From CAYWGR01 sp964458015 (GTDB lineage: Bacteria; Planctomycetota; Planctomycetia; Pirellulales; Thermoguttaceae): a stretch of DNA of 64,000 bases. The stretch covers positions 25,871 to 89,870 of the forward strand of contig CAYWGR010000001.1 of NCBI GenBank assembly GCA_964458015.1, given 5' to 3'. The position numbers and the translations under genes were made by a program. Positions 1 through 8,342 of the stretch are shown here, in pieces. The notes under the pieces were generated by a model that was given only the letters and a program-made list of their open reading frames with translations, made no database searches and was not told where the DNA came from. The stretch's first letter is position 1. Each line of letters starts with the position of its first letter.

Positions 1-588
1 CCCGGCCCACAGCAGCAACGATACCCATTTCAAGTTGCCCTCTTTGCATTGGTGTCTCAGTGCAATGTTGGCCTGCTCTTGAAAACTGGGAAAGCGGTCC
101 TTGTACTGCTTGAATATCCCCAAAACCGAGCGGTTGCGGCAGCATAACGCCCAGGCCAGAGGATTACCGGTCTCAGCGTCCGCCCCTTTCTCGATGAAAT
201 ACTCCATGATCTTGGGGTCCCAGGTGGCAAACACACGCTCCATGCTGACCGACTTCACATCGTAGCCACGTTCGATGAACAGTTGGACCATGTCGAGCCG
301 GCGCATGTCCAGGGCTTTTTCCATTGGGCCATCGTAGCCGGTTGACTCAATAGCGGCTCCGCCTTCCAGGAGAACCTTGACCAAGCTGTGAAATCCGCGT
401 TCAACCGCCGTTTCCAACGGGCTTCGGCGACTGACCCGGTGATTCGGATAGACGGGCGAGTTGACCACTTTGCCCGCTGCAATCCACTCTTGGACCTCGA
501 ACAGCTTGCCGGCTTTGCACAATCCGATGAGAGGCTGAATTTCCTCCTGTGTCGCTGCGCGGCGAATTGCTGCAGAGTGGGCTTGCAT
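1..588 (-). CDS. Ankyrin-repeat-like protein, 3' end cut by window edge
   Basis: Open frame reading from an ATG at 588 off the left edge of the window (196 codons seen, no stop). The translation has repeated helix-pair units typical of ankyrin repeats, such as SPLETAVERGFHSLVKVLLE, then KALDMRRLDMVQLFIERGYD, then a VFATWDPKIMEYFIEKGADA unit and a NPLAWALCCRNRSVLGIF unit. Ankyrin repeats are protein-binding modules, so a scaffold or recognition role is inferred. The start lies 5 bases after the stop of the upstream coiled-coil gene on the same strand, so the two are probably one operon. The ribosome site is weak, which fits translational coupling. The partner and biological role cannot be read from the sequence. 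Confidence 0.7.
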   Translation of the reverse strand, partial: MQAHSAAIRRAATQEEIQPLIGLCKAGKLFEVQEWIAAGKVVNSPVYPNHRVSRRSPLETAVERGFHSLVKVLLEGGAAIESTGYDGPMEKALDMRRLDMVQLFIERGYDVKSVSMERVFATWDPKIMEYFIEKGADAETGNPLAWALCCRNRSVLGIFKQYKDRFPSFQEQANIALRHQCKEGNLKWVSLLLWAG

Positions 589-593
589 GGTTT

Positions 594-1787
594 TTACCGC
601 AACCAACTGTAGGATTTCGGTTCTTCGGGCACAGGTTCATCCAAGATAGAATGTGGACTTTCGGTCAATGGGTCAAGACGATCAGCCTGTTGGGTTGCCC
701 AGACCAGCCAAGCAGCGAAATCGCCGTCGGATTCAATCTGTCCGTGGCTGGCCAAATGTTTGTGCTTTCTCGCCTCGATGTAAGCTCGTACATTCTGGCT
801 TGCTTGCCAACACTCTGCCTGTTGCATCAGCAATTCAACACGTTTTTGTTCTGTTTGAAACCGTTGCCGTTTCTCGGCACGAAGTTTGGCCTCTTCCTCA
901 CGACGCCGCTCTTCTTCACGCCTTTGTTGCGCCAATCGTTCTTGCTCCGCCTCGTGTTCTTTCATACGAGCAGCAAAACTTACCAACCCGGCAACGAATT
1001 TGTTCAGGCGATCTTCGACCTTGTGTTTCTCGGAGTCACGCCATGATTTTCTGCAGCCGCTGGCCCAGTACGCATTTGCATCGCTAATGTGCAATACCAA
1101 GCAACCGGAGGGAATCCGCTTCACATTGAATCGGCTGTGACCAAATTCATAACGGCCATCCAGGTCATGGTCCTTGGGCTGTTCACGCCGTGCGTCAAGC
1201 GTCTCCGTAATGCTAAAATGAATACACACATCGAGAATCTGGACGCTTGGCCCCGATGCGACTTTGTATCCGCGCTGCTCCAGGGCTTTGAGCAGGGCGT
1301 CCATAATCAGCAAGGACCGCCGCAAGCTGGCCTTCGACACGCGAATGTCTAGCGGCGTCTTTTCTGGAAGAACAATCAAGTTGTTTTCGTCAGTCTTTGC
1401 CGTCTGTAATTCTTGATTCGCGTCACTGATGAGCTGGTGCGCCCCTCGCAGGCTCTCGGCGACTTCGATCTTGGCTTCCAGCTTCTCTTCCTCTGCCTTC
1501 TTCTGCTCAACCGTGTCTCGCAAGACGGGTGACGAGACGCGGCATCTGTCTGGGTCGCGCAACGGAATCTTGCACTCATCGCCTGGGTTCGGCAGTCTGG
1601 CCTGAGGCGGAGCCTTGCCAAACTCCTTCTTCGCCCAATATCCTCTCGGCGGTCGGGGAATGTCGTGCTTGCGGCAAATCTTCGCCAAGCCGACATCCGA
1701 AATGCCATAGCGAGTTGCCAGTCGGCGCATGGGTTCGGCCCATACCAGATCGTAGAGTTGCTTTCGGGTGACGGTAGTTGTCTTCAT
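594..1787 (-). CDS. Hypothetical protein with HTH-like N-terminus and coiled coil
   Basis: 397 aa from the ATG at 1787, chosen because GGAGGGAGGAA lies directly upstream. A longer frame back to 1847 lacks such a site. Residues 1-60 contain a helix-turn-helix-like stretch (LYDLVWAEPMRRLATRYGIS, DVGLAKICRKHDIPRPPRGY) that I recognise from a widespread family of uncharacterised bacterial proteins. The middle is mixed, and about residues 280-340 are strongly charged (Glu/Arg/Gln-rich) and likely form a coiled coil. The gene is divergent from the phosphatase gene at 1989 and is followed by the ankyrin-like gene. Its position beside a defence cluster makes an accessory defence role possible, but this is inference only. 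Confidence 0.7.
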   Translation of the reverse strand: MKTTTVTRKQLYDLVWAEPMRRLATRYGISDVGLAKICRKHDIPRPPRGYWAKKEFGKAPPQARLPNPGDECKIPLRDPDRCRVSSPVLRDTVEQKKAEEEKLEAKIEVAESLRGAHQLISDANQELQTAKTDENNLIVLPEKTPLDIRVSKASLRRSLLIMDALLKALEQRGYKVASGPSVQILDVCIHFSITETLDARREQPKDHDLDGRYEFGHSRFNVKRIPSGCLVLHISDANAYWASGCRKSWRDSEKHKVEDRLNKFVAGLVSFAARMKEHEAEQERLAQQRREEERRREEEAKLRAEKRQRFQTEQKRVELLMQQAECWQASQNVRAYIEARKHKHLASHGQIESDGDFAAWLVWATQQADRLDPLTESPHSILDEPVPEEPKSYSWLR

Positions 1788-1988
1788 TTCCTCCCTCCGG
1801 TTGTCCGACATGCCTGTCGAACACAAGCATTCACCGGCCGCAATCAAGCGGTTTTCTCATTGGTCTCCTTGCGGTATGATAGCTGACAGAGGTTGTGGGA
1901 AAAAGGGACTTGCCTTTTGAGTAAACAATGAATGAAAGCCAAATAACGTACTTTAATCGTGAAGGCTTTTTTGGGCGAGAGTAGACAT

Positions 1989-2405
1989 ATGCGTGAAATC
2001 ATCCCAGGCAAACTGTGGCTCGGCAATGCAGGAGACGGACGTGACCCTGCGCGTCTGTTGGAGGCTGGAATTGTCGCGGTAGTCAACGTCGCTGTGGAAG
2101 AACCGTCGTCCAGCCTGCCTCGCACTATGATTTACTGCCACTTCCCGATCATGGACGGCGCACAGGAGTGCGAAGGCGTTCTCGCCGCTGCGATCCAAAC
2201 ACTGGTATCCTTGCTGAGGAACCAAGTCCCCGTCTTGGTCCACTGCGGTGCTGGAATGAGCCGATCCCCAGCAATCGCGGCCGCTGCCCTCGCCATCATT
2301 GAAGGCGGAAACCCAGAGGACCGGCTACGACAGCTCGTATCGGGGCACCCTCACGACGTCTCACCGCAACTGTGGGAGGCTGTCCACAGGATTTGCTGTA
2401 AATGA
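1989..2405 (+). CDS. Dual-specificity / cysteine-based protein phosphatase
   Basis: 138 aa from the ATG at 1989. A GTG at 1959 would add 10 residues. The signature HCGAGMSRSP matches the Cys-x5-Arg catalytic loop of dual-specificity phosphatases (HCxxGxSRSP). A candidate general acid Asp lies in the upstream FPIMDGAQE stretch, and GKLWLGN near the N-terminus is typical of the fold. The expected reaction is hydrolysis of phosphate from Ser/Thr/Tyr or from a small phosphorylated molecule in the cytoplasm. The size matches single-domain members. It starts about 200 bases from the divergent coiled-coil gene and ends 279 bases before the helicase gene, on the same strand as the defence array. Whether it belongs to that system is unknown. 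Confidence 0.85.
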   Translation: MREIIPGKLWLGNAGDGRDPARLLEAGIVAVVNVAVEEPSSSLPRTMIYCHFPIMDGAQECEGVLAAAIQTLVSLLRNQVPVLVHCGAGMSRSPAIAAAALAIIEGGNPEDRLRQLVSGHPHDVSPQLWEAVHRICCK

Positions 2406-2684
2406 ACCATGCCCACTCTTGTTAAGCTGCCGCTTCGTTTCCTCGCCATGCTTTGGGCTTCGCCCTATTACCGAATCATCGCATATCGCCTGCTTGCATG
2501 GGGGGATTCCCAAACCCGCTGCAAATCCTTATGATGGGGGGATTCAAAAATTGGCATCTTTCACGGTCATTCGCATGTTTTTTCATCTTGGTCGCAGCAG
2601 ACCAGAAGATACTCCTGCCAACAGGGGGTGAATCCGTGAAATGAGACGATAACTGCCGCCTCGCGCCTGCTTTGGGGTACAGAG

Positions 2685-5600
2685 ATGAGCATCCACGACA
2701 TCCTGAATCAGATTTCCGAGGGAACAATTCTCGAAGGCCCACACTGGACCGAGCCAGTCAAGGTGCTGACCGTTAAAGTTCGAGCGAACCGAATTGAGAT
2801 TCAAGCGGTTGGAATTCATACGAAACGACTGTGGAACAAGTTGCTGAATGCGGAGGATTTCGGCAAATCTGTCAAAATCACCAACGCCGGCCAGTTGGCC
2901 ATTCTCGATGGCAATCCCACGCACTTCCGGCTTGCTGCCGAGGCTCATCGGATTCGGCTGGCGTATCAGTATGACCCTCACTTCGCCGTTTCGGTCTCGC
3001 AGGTCGATCCGCTGCCGCATCAGATGGACGCTGTTTACGGCCATTTGCTCACCCAACCCCGCATCCGCTTTCTGATTGCCGACGACCCTGGGGCCGGTAA
3101 GACCATCATGGGTGGGTTGACGATCAAGGAACTCAAGTTCCGTGCCCTGGTCGAACGTATTCTCATCGTTACGCCGGCGAATCTCACCGACCAGTGGCGG
3201 CGCGAACTCCACGAGAAGTTTGGCGAGAGCTTTTGCGTCGTCAACCGCGCCACGGTCAGTGCCGCCTATGGCCGTAATGTCTGGGAAGACTCACCTCAGT
3301 GTATCACCTCAATCGACTTCCTTGCTCGGCAAGACGATATATTCAATCTGCTGCGGGACGTTCATTGGGATTTGGTCATTGTGGACGAAGCCCACAAAAT
3401 GGCTGCCTACAAATACGGCAACAAGATCAACAAAACCCAACGGTACGAATTGGGCGAGTTCTTGCGTGAGCATACCGATCATTTTCTCTTTCTAACAGCC
3501 ACGCCGCACAAGGGCGATCCCGATAATTTTGCCTTGCTGCTGCAATTGCTCGACCGTGACCTCTATGCGACGGGCAACATCCTGGCCGAAGCAACGGCTC
3601 ACAATGAAAACCGCATTATGATCCGTCGCCTCAAGGAGGACATGAAGAAGTTCGACGGTTCGCCGTGCTTTCCGCCCCGGCATGTCAAAACGCTCTCCTA
3701 CCGGCTTCGTGGCGAAGAGTTGGACCTGTATGATGCGGTCACTGAATACGTACAGAACAACTTCCAGCGTGCGATGGCAGCCGAGAACCGCAATGTCGGC
3801 CTCGCATTGACAGTTCTTCAACGTCGGTTGGCGTCGAGTGTTGCCGCGATTCGGCTATCATTGGAACGTCGCCTCAGAAGGCTCAAAGAACTTCGCAAGT
3901 TGGGCAAGCTCAAGCAGGAATACGGCGAAATCCCCGACGATCTCGACGATCTCGCCGAGGCCGACCGCTGGCAGTTCGAGGATGAATTGGTCGAACGCCT
4001 CACAATGGCCGAGAACATGGCCGAATTAGAGGCCGAAATCGAAGAGTTGGACCGGCTGGTTCGTCAAGCCAAGCATACTGAGAAGAACGTCGCGGAAACC
4101 AAGTTCGAGGAACTTCGCAACGTGATTTCCGAACACCTTGCCGGACGAGCCGAGCGTCTCTTGGTGTTCACCGAACACAAAGACACGCTCGACTTCCTGG
4201 TCGGCAAGCTCACCGACCTCGGGTTCTATTGCTGCACGATCCACGGCGGCATGACCTTGGAAAAACGCATCGCCGCCGAACGTGAGTTTTTCGAGCGGTG
4301 CCCTTCGGTCATGGTGGCCACCGAAGCGGCGGGCGAAGGCATCAATCTCCAGTTTTGCTCGCTGATGGTCAACTACGACATCCCGTGGAACCCAAACCGG
4401 CTCGAACAGCGCATGGGCCGCATCCACCGTTACAAGCAGCAGCAAGAGGCGATGATCTTCAACCTCGTGGCCGAAAACACCCGCGAAGGCGAGGTCATGC
4501 AATGCCTGCTCCGAAAATTGGAAGACATGCGTCGGGCATTGGGCAGCGACCGCGTATACGACGTGATCGGCGAGATTGTTCCTGCCCCAAAGTTCGATGC
4601 GTTGATGAAGGATTGGCTGGCCCGCCGCAAAACGATGGCCGAGATTCTCGCCGAAATCGACCTTTCGACCGATGAAGAGCAGGTTGCCCGCATCCGCGCC
4701 GACATGCAGGACCAGTCGCTTGGCTCACGCTATATCGACATGAGCAAGCTGCTGGCCGATCAGCAACAAAGCAAATGCCACCGGCTCATGCCCGAGTATA
4801 TCGAGAAGTTCTTTATCGAGGCGTACCGTTCGTTCGGCGGTGCGATCGCGCCGGTCAAGGATCGGAAAGGCATCTGGTCGATCGGCCGCGTGCCGCCCGA
4901 CTTGCGAAAACTGCCCGAGCGCATCGAACGCCGTTGTGGCAGGATTGGCACCACCTACCCGCAGATTACGTTCGACAAAGAGCAGGTCGTCGGCTACACG
5001 AATCTGGAGTTCGTTGGTCCCGGCCATCCGCTTTTCGAGGGCGTTGTCGAGCGAGTGCTGACGGAATACGGTTCGTCGCTTCGTCAAGGCGCGTGCTTCT
5101 TCAATGCTGACGCCACAGAGCCCACGGTTCTCTGGCTCCTAAAATGCGGTGTGGAAGATGGTCGCGGGCAGATGGTTGGCCAACGGCTGTTTGCCCTGCA
5201 TCTGTCGTCCGAGCAATTCCGAAAGAGTCAGCCGTATGCCTTGCTCGACCTCAAATCGCCCGAAACCGCACTGGAAGTGCCTCCGCCGATTCGTCAGGCC
5301 GCCACTGACCAAGATCGCGTCATCGACTGGTCGCTGGATGGGGTTACGCCCGAATACTTCGACGAAATCAAACAGCGGCGAACCCGTGAATTGGGCATCA
5401 AGGAGAAATACGTCCGCAAATCGCTCCAATTCCTCATCAGTCAGTCGAACAAGAAGATCGCCAAGTACGACGGCCAGTTGCGACAATTGCGGCTCGACGA
5501 CGATCCGAATCGTCTGAGCATCCAGGGCAATCGTGCGAAGGAGGAGGCCCGCCGCGCCGAGATTTCCCAGCGTCTCAAAGATCGACTGGCGGAAATTGAG

Positions 5601-6089
5601 CAGGAACGTCATCTCTCCGAAAAGCCGCCGGAGATTTTGGGCGTGGCGGTGATCTTGCCATCTCCACGCGACGTGGTGGCTTCGGTTGAAGGCATGGAGA
5701 ACGACCCAGAAGTGGAAGCCATCGCCATCGAACACACCAAGCAACACGAACTCGCCGAGGGCCGCAAGCCGGTATCGGTCGAGGAGGAGAATTGCGGCTG
5801 GGACATCACCTCGTTGTGCGACGGTCAGATTGCCCGATACATCGAGGTCAAAGGCCGTGCCGGCGTTGGTGGCGTGGCGCTCACGCCCAACGAATGGATC
5901 AAGGCCCAGCGATTCGGCCGCGACTACTGGTTGTATATCGTGGTCAACTGCAAAACGCAACCTGAACTCCACCTGATCCAAGACCCGGCGTCGAAGCTGA
6001 ATCCCAGGGAGGAGGTCAGCGTGGTGCGGTACATGATCGGGCAGGCAGACTGGAAGAAGGCTTCGATTTGCCCCTTGGAGCCGAACTGA
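2685..6089 (+). CDS. SNF2-family helicase with C-terminal DUF3883-like domain
   Basis: 1134 aa. An N-terminal extension (1-110) precedes a superfamily 2 helicase core: Walker A GAGKT at 136-140, DEAH box in VIVDEAHK near 235, TATPHKG motif III, a coiled-coil-rich insert about 390-480, and motif VI RLEQRMGRIHRYKQ near 573-586. The C-terminus (about 1037-1090, GWDITSLCDGQIARYIEVKG then WLYIVVN) resembles DUF3883, a domain with a restriction-nuclease-like core; EVKG supplies an ExK pair. Such enzymes translocate on DNA by ATP hydrolysis. They are recurrent in DISARM, BREX and related predicted defence systems. The stop overlaps the next start as TGATG, so it is translationally coupled to the PIN-like gene. 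It is the first gene of the eight-gene array. Confidence 0.93.
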   Translation: MSIHDILNQISEGTILEGPHWTEPVKVLTVKVRANRIEIQAVGIHTKRLWNKLLNAEDFGKSVKITNAGQLAILDGNPTHFRLAAEAHRIRLAYQYDPHFAVSVSQVDPLPHQMDAVYGHLLTQPRIRFLIADDPGAGKTIMGGLTIKELKFRALVERILIVTPANLTDQWRRELHEKFGESFCVVNRATVSAAYGRNVWEDSPQCITSIDFLARQDDIFNLLRDVHWDLVIVDEAHKMAAYKYGNKINKTQRYELGEFLREHTDHFLFLTATPHKGDPDNFALLLQLLDRDLYATGNILAEATAHNENRIMIRRLKEDMKKFDGSPCFPPRHVKTLSYRLRGEELDLYDAVTEYVQNNFQRAMAAENRNVGLALTVLQRRLASSVAAIRLSLERRLRRLKELRKLGKLKQEYGEIPDDLDDLAEADRWQFEDELVERLTMAENMAELEAEIEELDRLVRQAKHTEKNVAETKFEELRNVISEHLAGRAERLLVFTEHKDTLDFLVGKLTDLGFYCCTIHGGMTLEKRIAAEREFFERCPSVMVATEAAGEGINLQFCSLMVNYDIPWNPNRLEQRMGRIHRYKQQQEAMIFNLVAENTREGEVMQCLLRKLEDMRRALGSDRVYDVIGEIVPAPKFDALMKDWLARRKTMAEILAEIDLSTDEEQVARIRADMQDQSLGSRYIDMSKLLADQQQSKCHRLMPEYIEKFFIEAYRSFGGAIAPVKDRKGIWSIGRVPPDLRKLPERIERRCGRIGTTYPQITFDKEQVVGYTNLEFVGPGHPLFEGVVERVLTEYGSSLRQGACFFNADATEPTVLWLLKCGVEDGRGQMVGQRLFALHLSSEQFRKSQPYALLDLKSPETALEVPPPIRQAATDQDRVIDWSLDGVTPEYFDEIKQRRTRELGIKEKYVRKSLQFLISQSNKKIAKYDGQLRQLRLDDDPNRLSIQGNRAKEEARRAEISQRLKDRLAEIEQERHLSEKPPEILGVAVILPSPRDVVASVEGMENDPEVEAIAIEHTKQHELAEGRKPVSVEEENCGWDITSLCDGQIARYIEVKGRAGVGGVALTPNEWIKAQRFGRDYWLYIVVNCKTQPELHLIQDPASKLNPREEVSVVRYMIGQADWKKASICPLEPN

Positions 6090-7411
6090 TGAACGCTGTG
6101 CGATCTCTCGGATCGAACGATACGTCGTGTCCACGCTGCAAGAAGCAAGGGGCGCTGAGACGGTGCATGGTGAACCGCCACAACATCGTGTATCGGTGTT
6201 CCGCTTGTCGAACTATCGAGATGGAACCGTTGCCGAGATTTCCTAAACAGATCGTTTATCTCGACCAGTGCGCTTTGAGCAACATTGCCAAACAGAAGGA
6301 CACTTTCTGGGCAAAGTTGCACAAGAAGCTCAACGACCTGATTGGCCTCCAACTGATTGCTTGTCCTTGGTCTCGCATTCATCGTGAAGAGTCGATGCTC
6401 ACTGTGCAATGGCGAGACCAGTTGCAGACGCTTTACAAGCAACTTGCTGGCGATGACCAGTTTCGGTCGCCGGACGAAATCGAGTTGGCTCAGTTGCAGA
6501 AAGTCCTGCACTGCTACCTCGGCCAAGCGGAAGCCTCTAAGGTAGACGACAGGTGGCGCGAGGCGTTGAAGGAAGACCCTCATCGCTTTACTGGCGATAT
6601 GATTGTCACATGCCACTTTCCAGCAAACGAGTTGGTCGTTACCAGCGTCAGCCAACGAAAACAGTCTGCCCACAACGGGATGGAGGAAGTCGGCAACTAT
6701 TGGAAGCAGAATCCGCAGTGCTTTCGGAAAGCGGTAGAGGCGGAAATCGAGGGCTATGGGCGGAACCTGATCGCTGCCTATCGAGAACTCGCCAATGGCC
6801 CGAAGCAGATTGAAGGAATGCTTTCGGGGGAACTCCTGGAGGTCTATCGTTCCTTGGTGCGTCCCGGTGAGTTCAATCCCAAAACGCCACCCGGTCTCCA
6901 GTCCGGTGTGCAATTGGTTCATTGGCTTGCGTGTGAGGTACAAAAGGTTCGGCTAGAGGAAAACGACCCAGTTTCGATCGTAGAGGACTTCTTCAAGTCC
7001 AAGTTTATGTCTTTTGTCCCGTTCATCGACATTCAGAGTCGTCTTTGGGCAAGCATTGCCATGCAAACGCAGAGCGACAAGCACCCCCGCAATCCGAAAT
7101 CCAGTGACGGCTATGATGTAGACGCCGTTTCCTACTACGCCCCATACTGTGATGCGATGTTTCTCGACGAAGAGTTTCGTGGCTTGGCGTCAAAGGGAAC
7201 CGTGGATGTGCCGGGGCGATACCATGTCAAGTTGTTCTCCGCGAAGCACCGGAACGAATTCATGGACTACCTTGAGCACATCCGTCAGTTGAGCCTGGTA
7301 CCTGAACACATCGAGCGTCTGGCTCTTGTGTATCCCGAATGGGCTGCCCTAGTGCCACACATTGCTGCCCGCAGGGAAATGGCAAATGCAGGAGAAGGAG
7401 ATAATGGCTAG
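6089..7411 (+). CDS. Zinc-ribbon protein with PIN-like nuclease features
   Basis: 440 aa from the ATG at 6089, which shares its A with the TGA of the helicase gene; 7 residues upstream are also open. Residues 14-40 form a zinc ribbon (CPRC ... CSAC). IVYLDQCALSNIAK (55-68) looks like the first strand of a PIN-like domain with its Asp. Acidic residues in DVDAVSYYAPYCDAMFLDEE (about 343-362) could complete the metal site. PIN domains are usually RNases. This family match is by motif only, and the middle of the protein is not recognised. It overlaps the nuclease gene downstream by 8 bases, so it is clearly part of the operon. Confidence 0.72.
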   Translation: MNAVRSLGSNDTSCPRCKKQGALRRCMVNRHNIVYRCSACRTIEMEPLPRFPKQIVYLDQCALSNIAKQKDTFWAKLHKKLNDLIGLQLIACPWSRIHREESMLTVQWRDQLQTLYKQLAGDDQFRSPDEIELAQLQKVLHCYLGQAEASKVDDRWREALKEDPHRFTGDMIVTCHFPANELVVTSVSQRKQSAHNGMEEVGNYWKQNPQCFRKAVEAEIEGYGRNLIAAYRELANGPKQIEGMLSGELLEVYRSLVRPGEFNPKTPPGLQSGVQLVHWLACEVQKVRLEENDPVSIVEDFFKSKFMSFVPFIDIQSRLWASIAMQTQSDKHPRNPKSSDGYDVDAVSYYAPYCDAMFLDEEFRGLASKGTVDVPGRYHVKLFSAKHRNEFMDYLEHIRQLSLVPEHIERLALVYPEWAALVPHIAARREMANAGEGDNG

Positions 7412-8303
7412 TTTCTGGCAAGAAGTCTTCTTCGAGAATCTGGTCGAGGCGTCACGGCAGACGGGCGATGCCCGACTGGCGACGGCCACGGTCCGCCCTC
7501 GCAAGAAGACTGCCAGCTACCAGCACCCACAATGCCAGCGGGTCGAATGTGTCTTCGGGGACAATCGAATCAGCGGTAACGAAGATTCCCAGGTGCTGAT
7601 CGTCGAGTGTGAACCCAAACGCGGCACCGAAATCGACGAATCGGCCTTGCGCAAGGAACTGTCCGATGCCGGGGCAGGCGGCGACATGCGTGTGAACGAT
7701 GGCATGTTGTTCATCCAGTACCGCTGGGGGTTCGGGCGCGAGACGCCATTCCCCATCCATGATCGGCACCAGATTGAGCAGGCTACCCAATGGACCATCG
7801 CGGCGCTAAAGGCGATGTTCGCCCACATGGAACGCCGGCAGAAGGTTGTTAGGGCATCCGCCCCCAACCGACCTAACGGCTGTGCGTCTGACTTCACTCT
7901 GGCCGTCGAGCAGTACCTCGAAGACCTCCTGGTAGCCCAATGGCAGTCGCTCGGCTGGGCCACCGACCTGGAGTATCTTGGCCGGCAGGTGCCGTGTGGA
8001 ACTCTCGGGCGCATCGACATCCTGGCCAGAGATCGCATAACGAGCGATTATGTCGTCGTCGAGTTGAAACGCGATCAGACCAACGATGAGGTCATCGGCC
8101 AATTGTCCCGTTACATGGGCTGGGCTGCCGAACACAAGACCTCGCCTCATGGCGCAACTGTCCGGGGTATTGTTGTGGTTCACGAGCTTACCCCCAAATT
8201 GCGGGCAGCGGCTTCGGCACACCATAACATTGACGTTTACGAGTACAAATTGACCGTGGCTCTCAGTCTCGCTCCATTGTGCAACAGAGGCGTCGAGGTA
8301 TAA
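7404..8303 (+). CDS. NucS/DUF91-like PD-(D/E)xK nuclease
   Basis: 299 aa from the ATG at 7404, with GGAG upstream, overlapping the previous gene by 8 bases. The N-terminal half is unrecognised. The C-terminal half carries the restriction-endonuclease fold signature in NucS order: Glu173 in EQYLEDLL, Asp205 in GRIDILARD, Glu220 and Lys222 in VVVELKRD, and Gln233 in IGQLSRYMGW. Enzymes of this group cut branched, mismatched or single-stranded DNA. In this context it is probably the effector nuclease or a repair partner of the helicase and methylase. The active-site residues look intact. Substrate cannot be inferred. Confidence 0.82.
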   Translation: MASFWQEVFFENLVEASRQTGDARLATATVRPRKKTASYQHPQCQRVECVFGDNRISGNEDSQVLIVECEPKRGTEIDESALRKELSDAGAGGDMRVNDGMLFIQYRWGFGRETPFPIHDRHQIEQATQWTIAALKAMFAHMERRQKVVRASAPNRPNGCASDFTLAVEQYLEDLLVAQWQSLGWATDLEYLGRQVPCGTLGRIDILARDRITSDYVVVELKRDQTNDEVIGQLSRYMGWAAEHKTSPHGATVRGIVVVHELTPKLRAAASAHHNIDVYEYKLTVALSLAPLCNRGVEV

Positions 8304-8342
8304 CATTGCTTTCTGTGCCGAATAGTGAGAAAAAAGTACATA

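Noticed and set aside
549..1140. Plus-strand ORFs over the coiled-coil gene
   Set aside because: They are shadows of the Glu/Arg-rich coding region on the minus strand.
2505..2543. Two TGGGGGGATTC copies before the helicase gene
   Set aside because: Too short and only two copies; no structure or link to a regulator seen.
5139..6134. 331-codon antisense ORF in the helicase gene
   Set aside because: Opposite to a clearly real coding sequence with conserved helicase and DUF3883-like motifs. It is a by-product of codon use.
5924..6943. 339-codon antisense ORF
   Set aside because: Overlaps two real plus-strand genes joined by TGATG and shows no motif.
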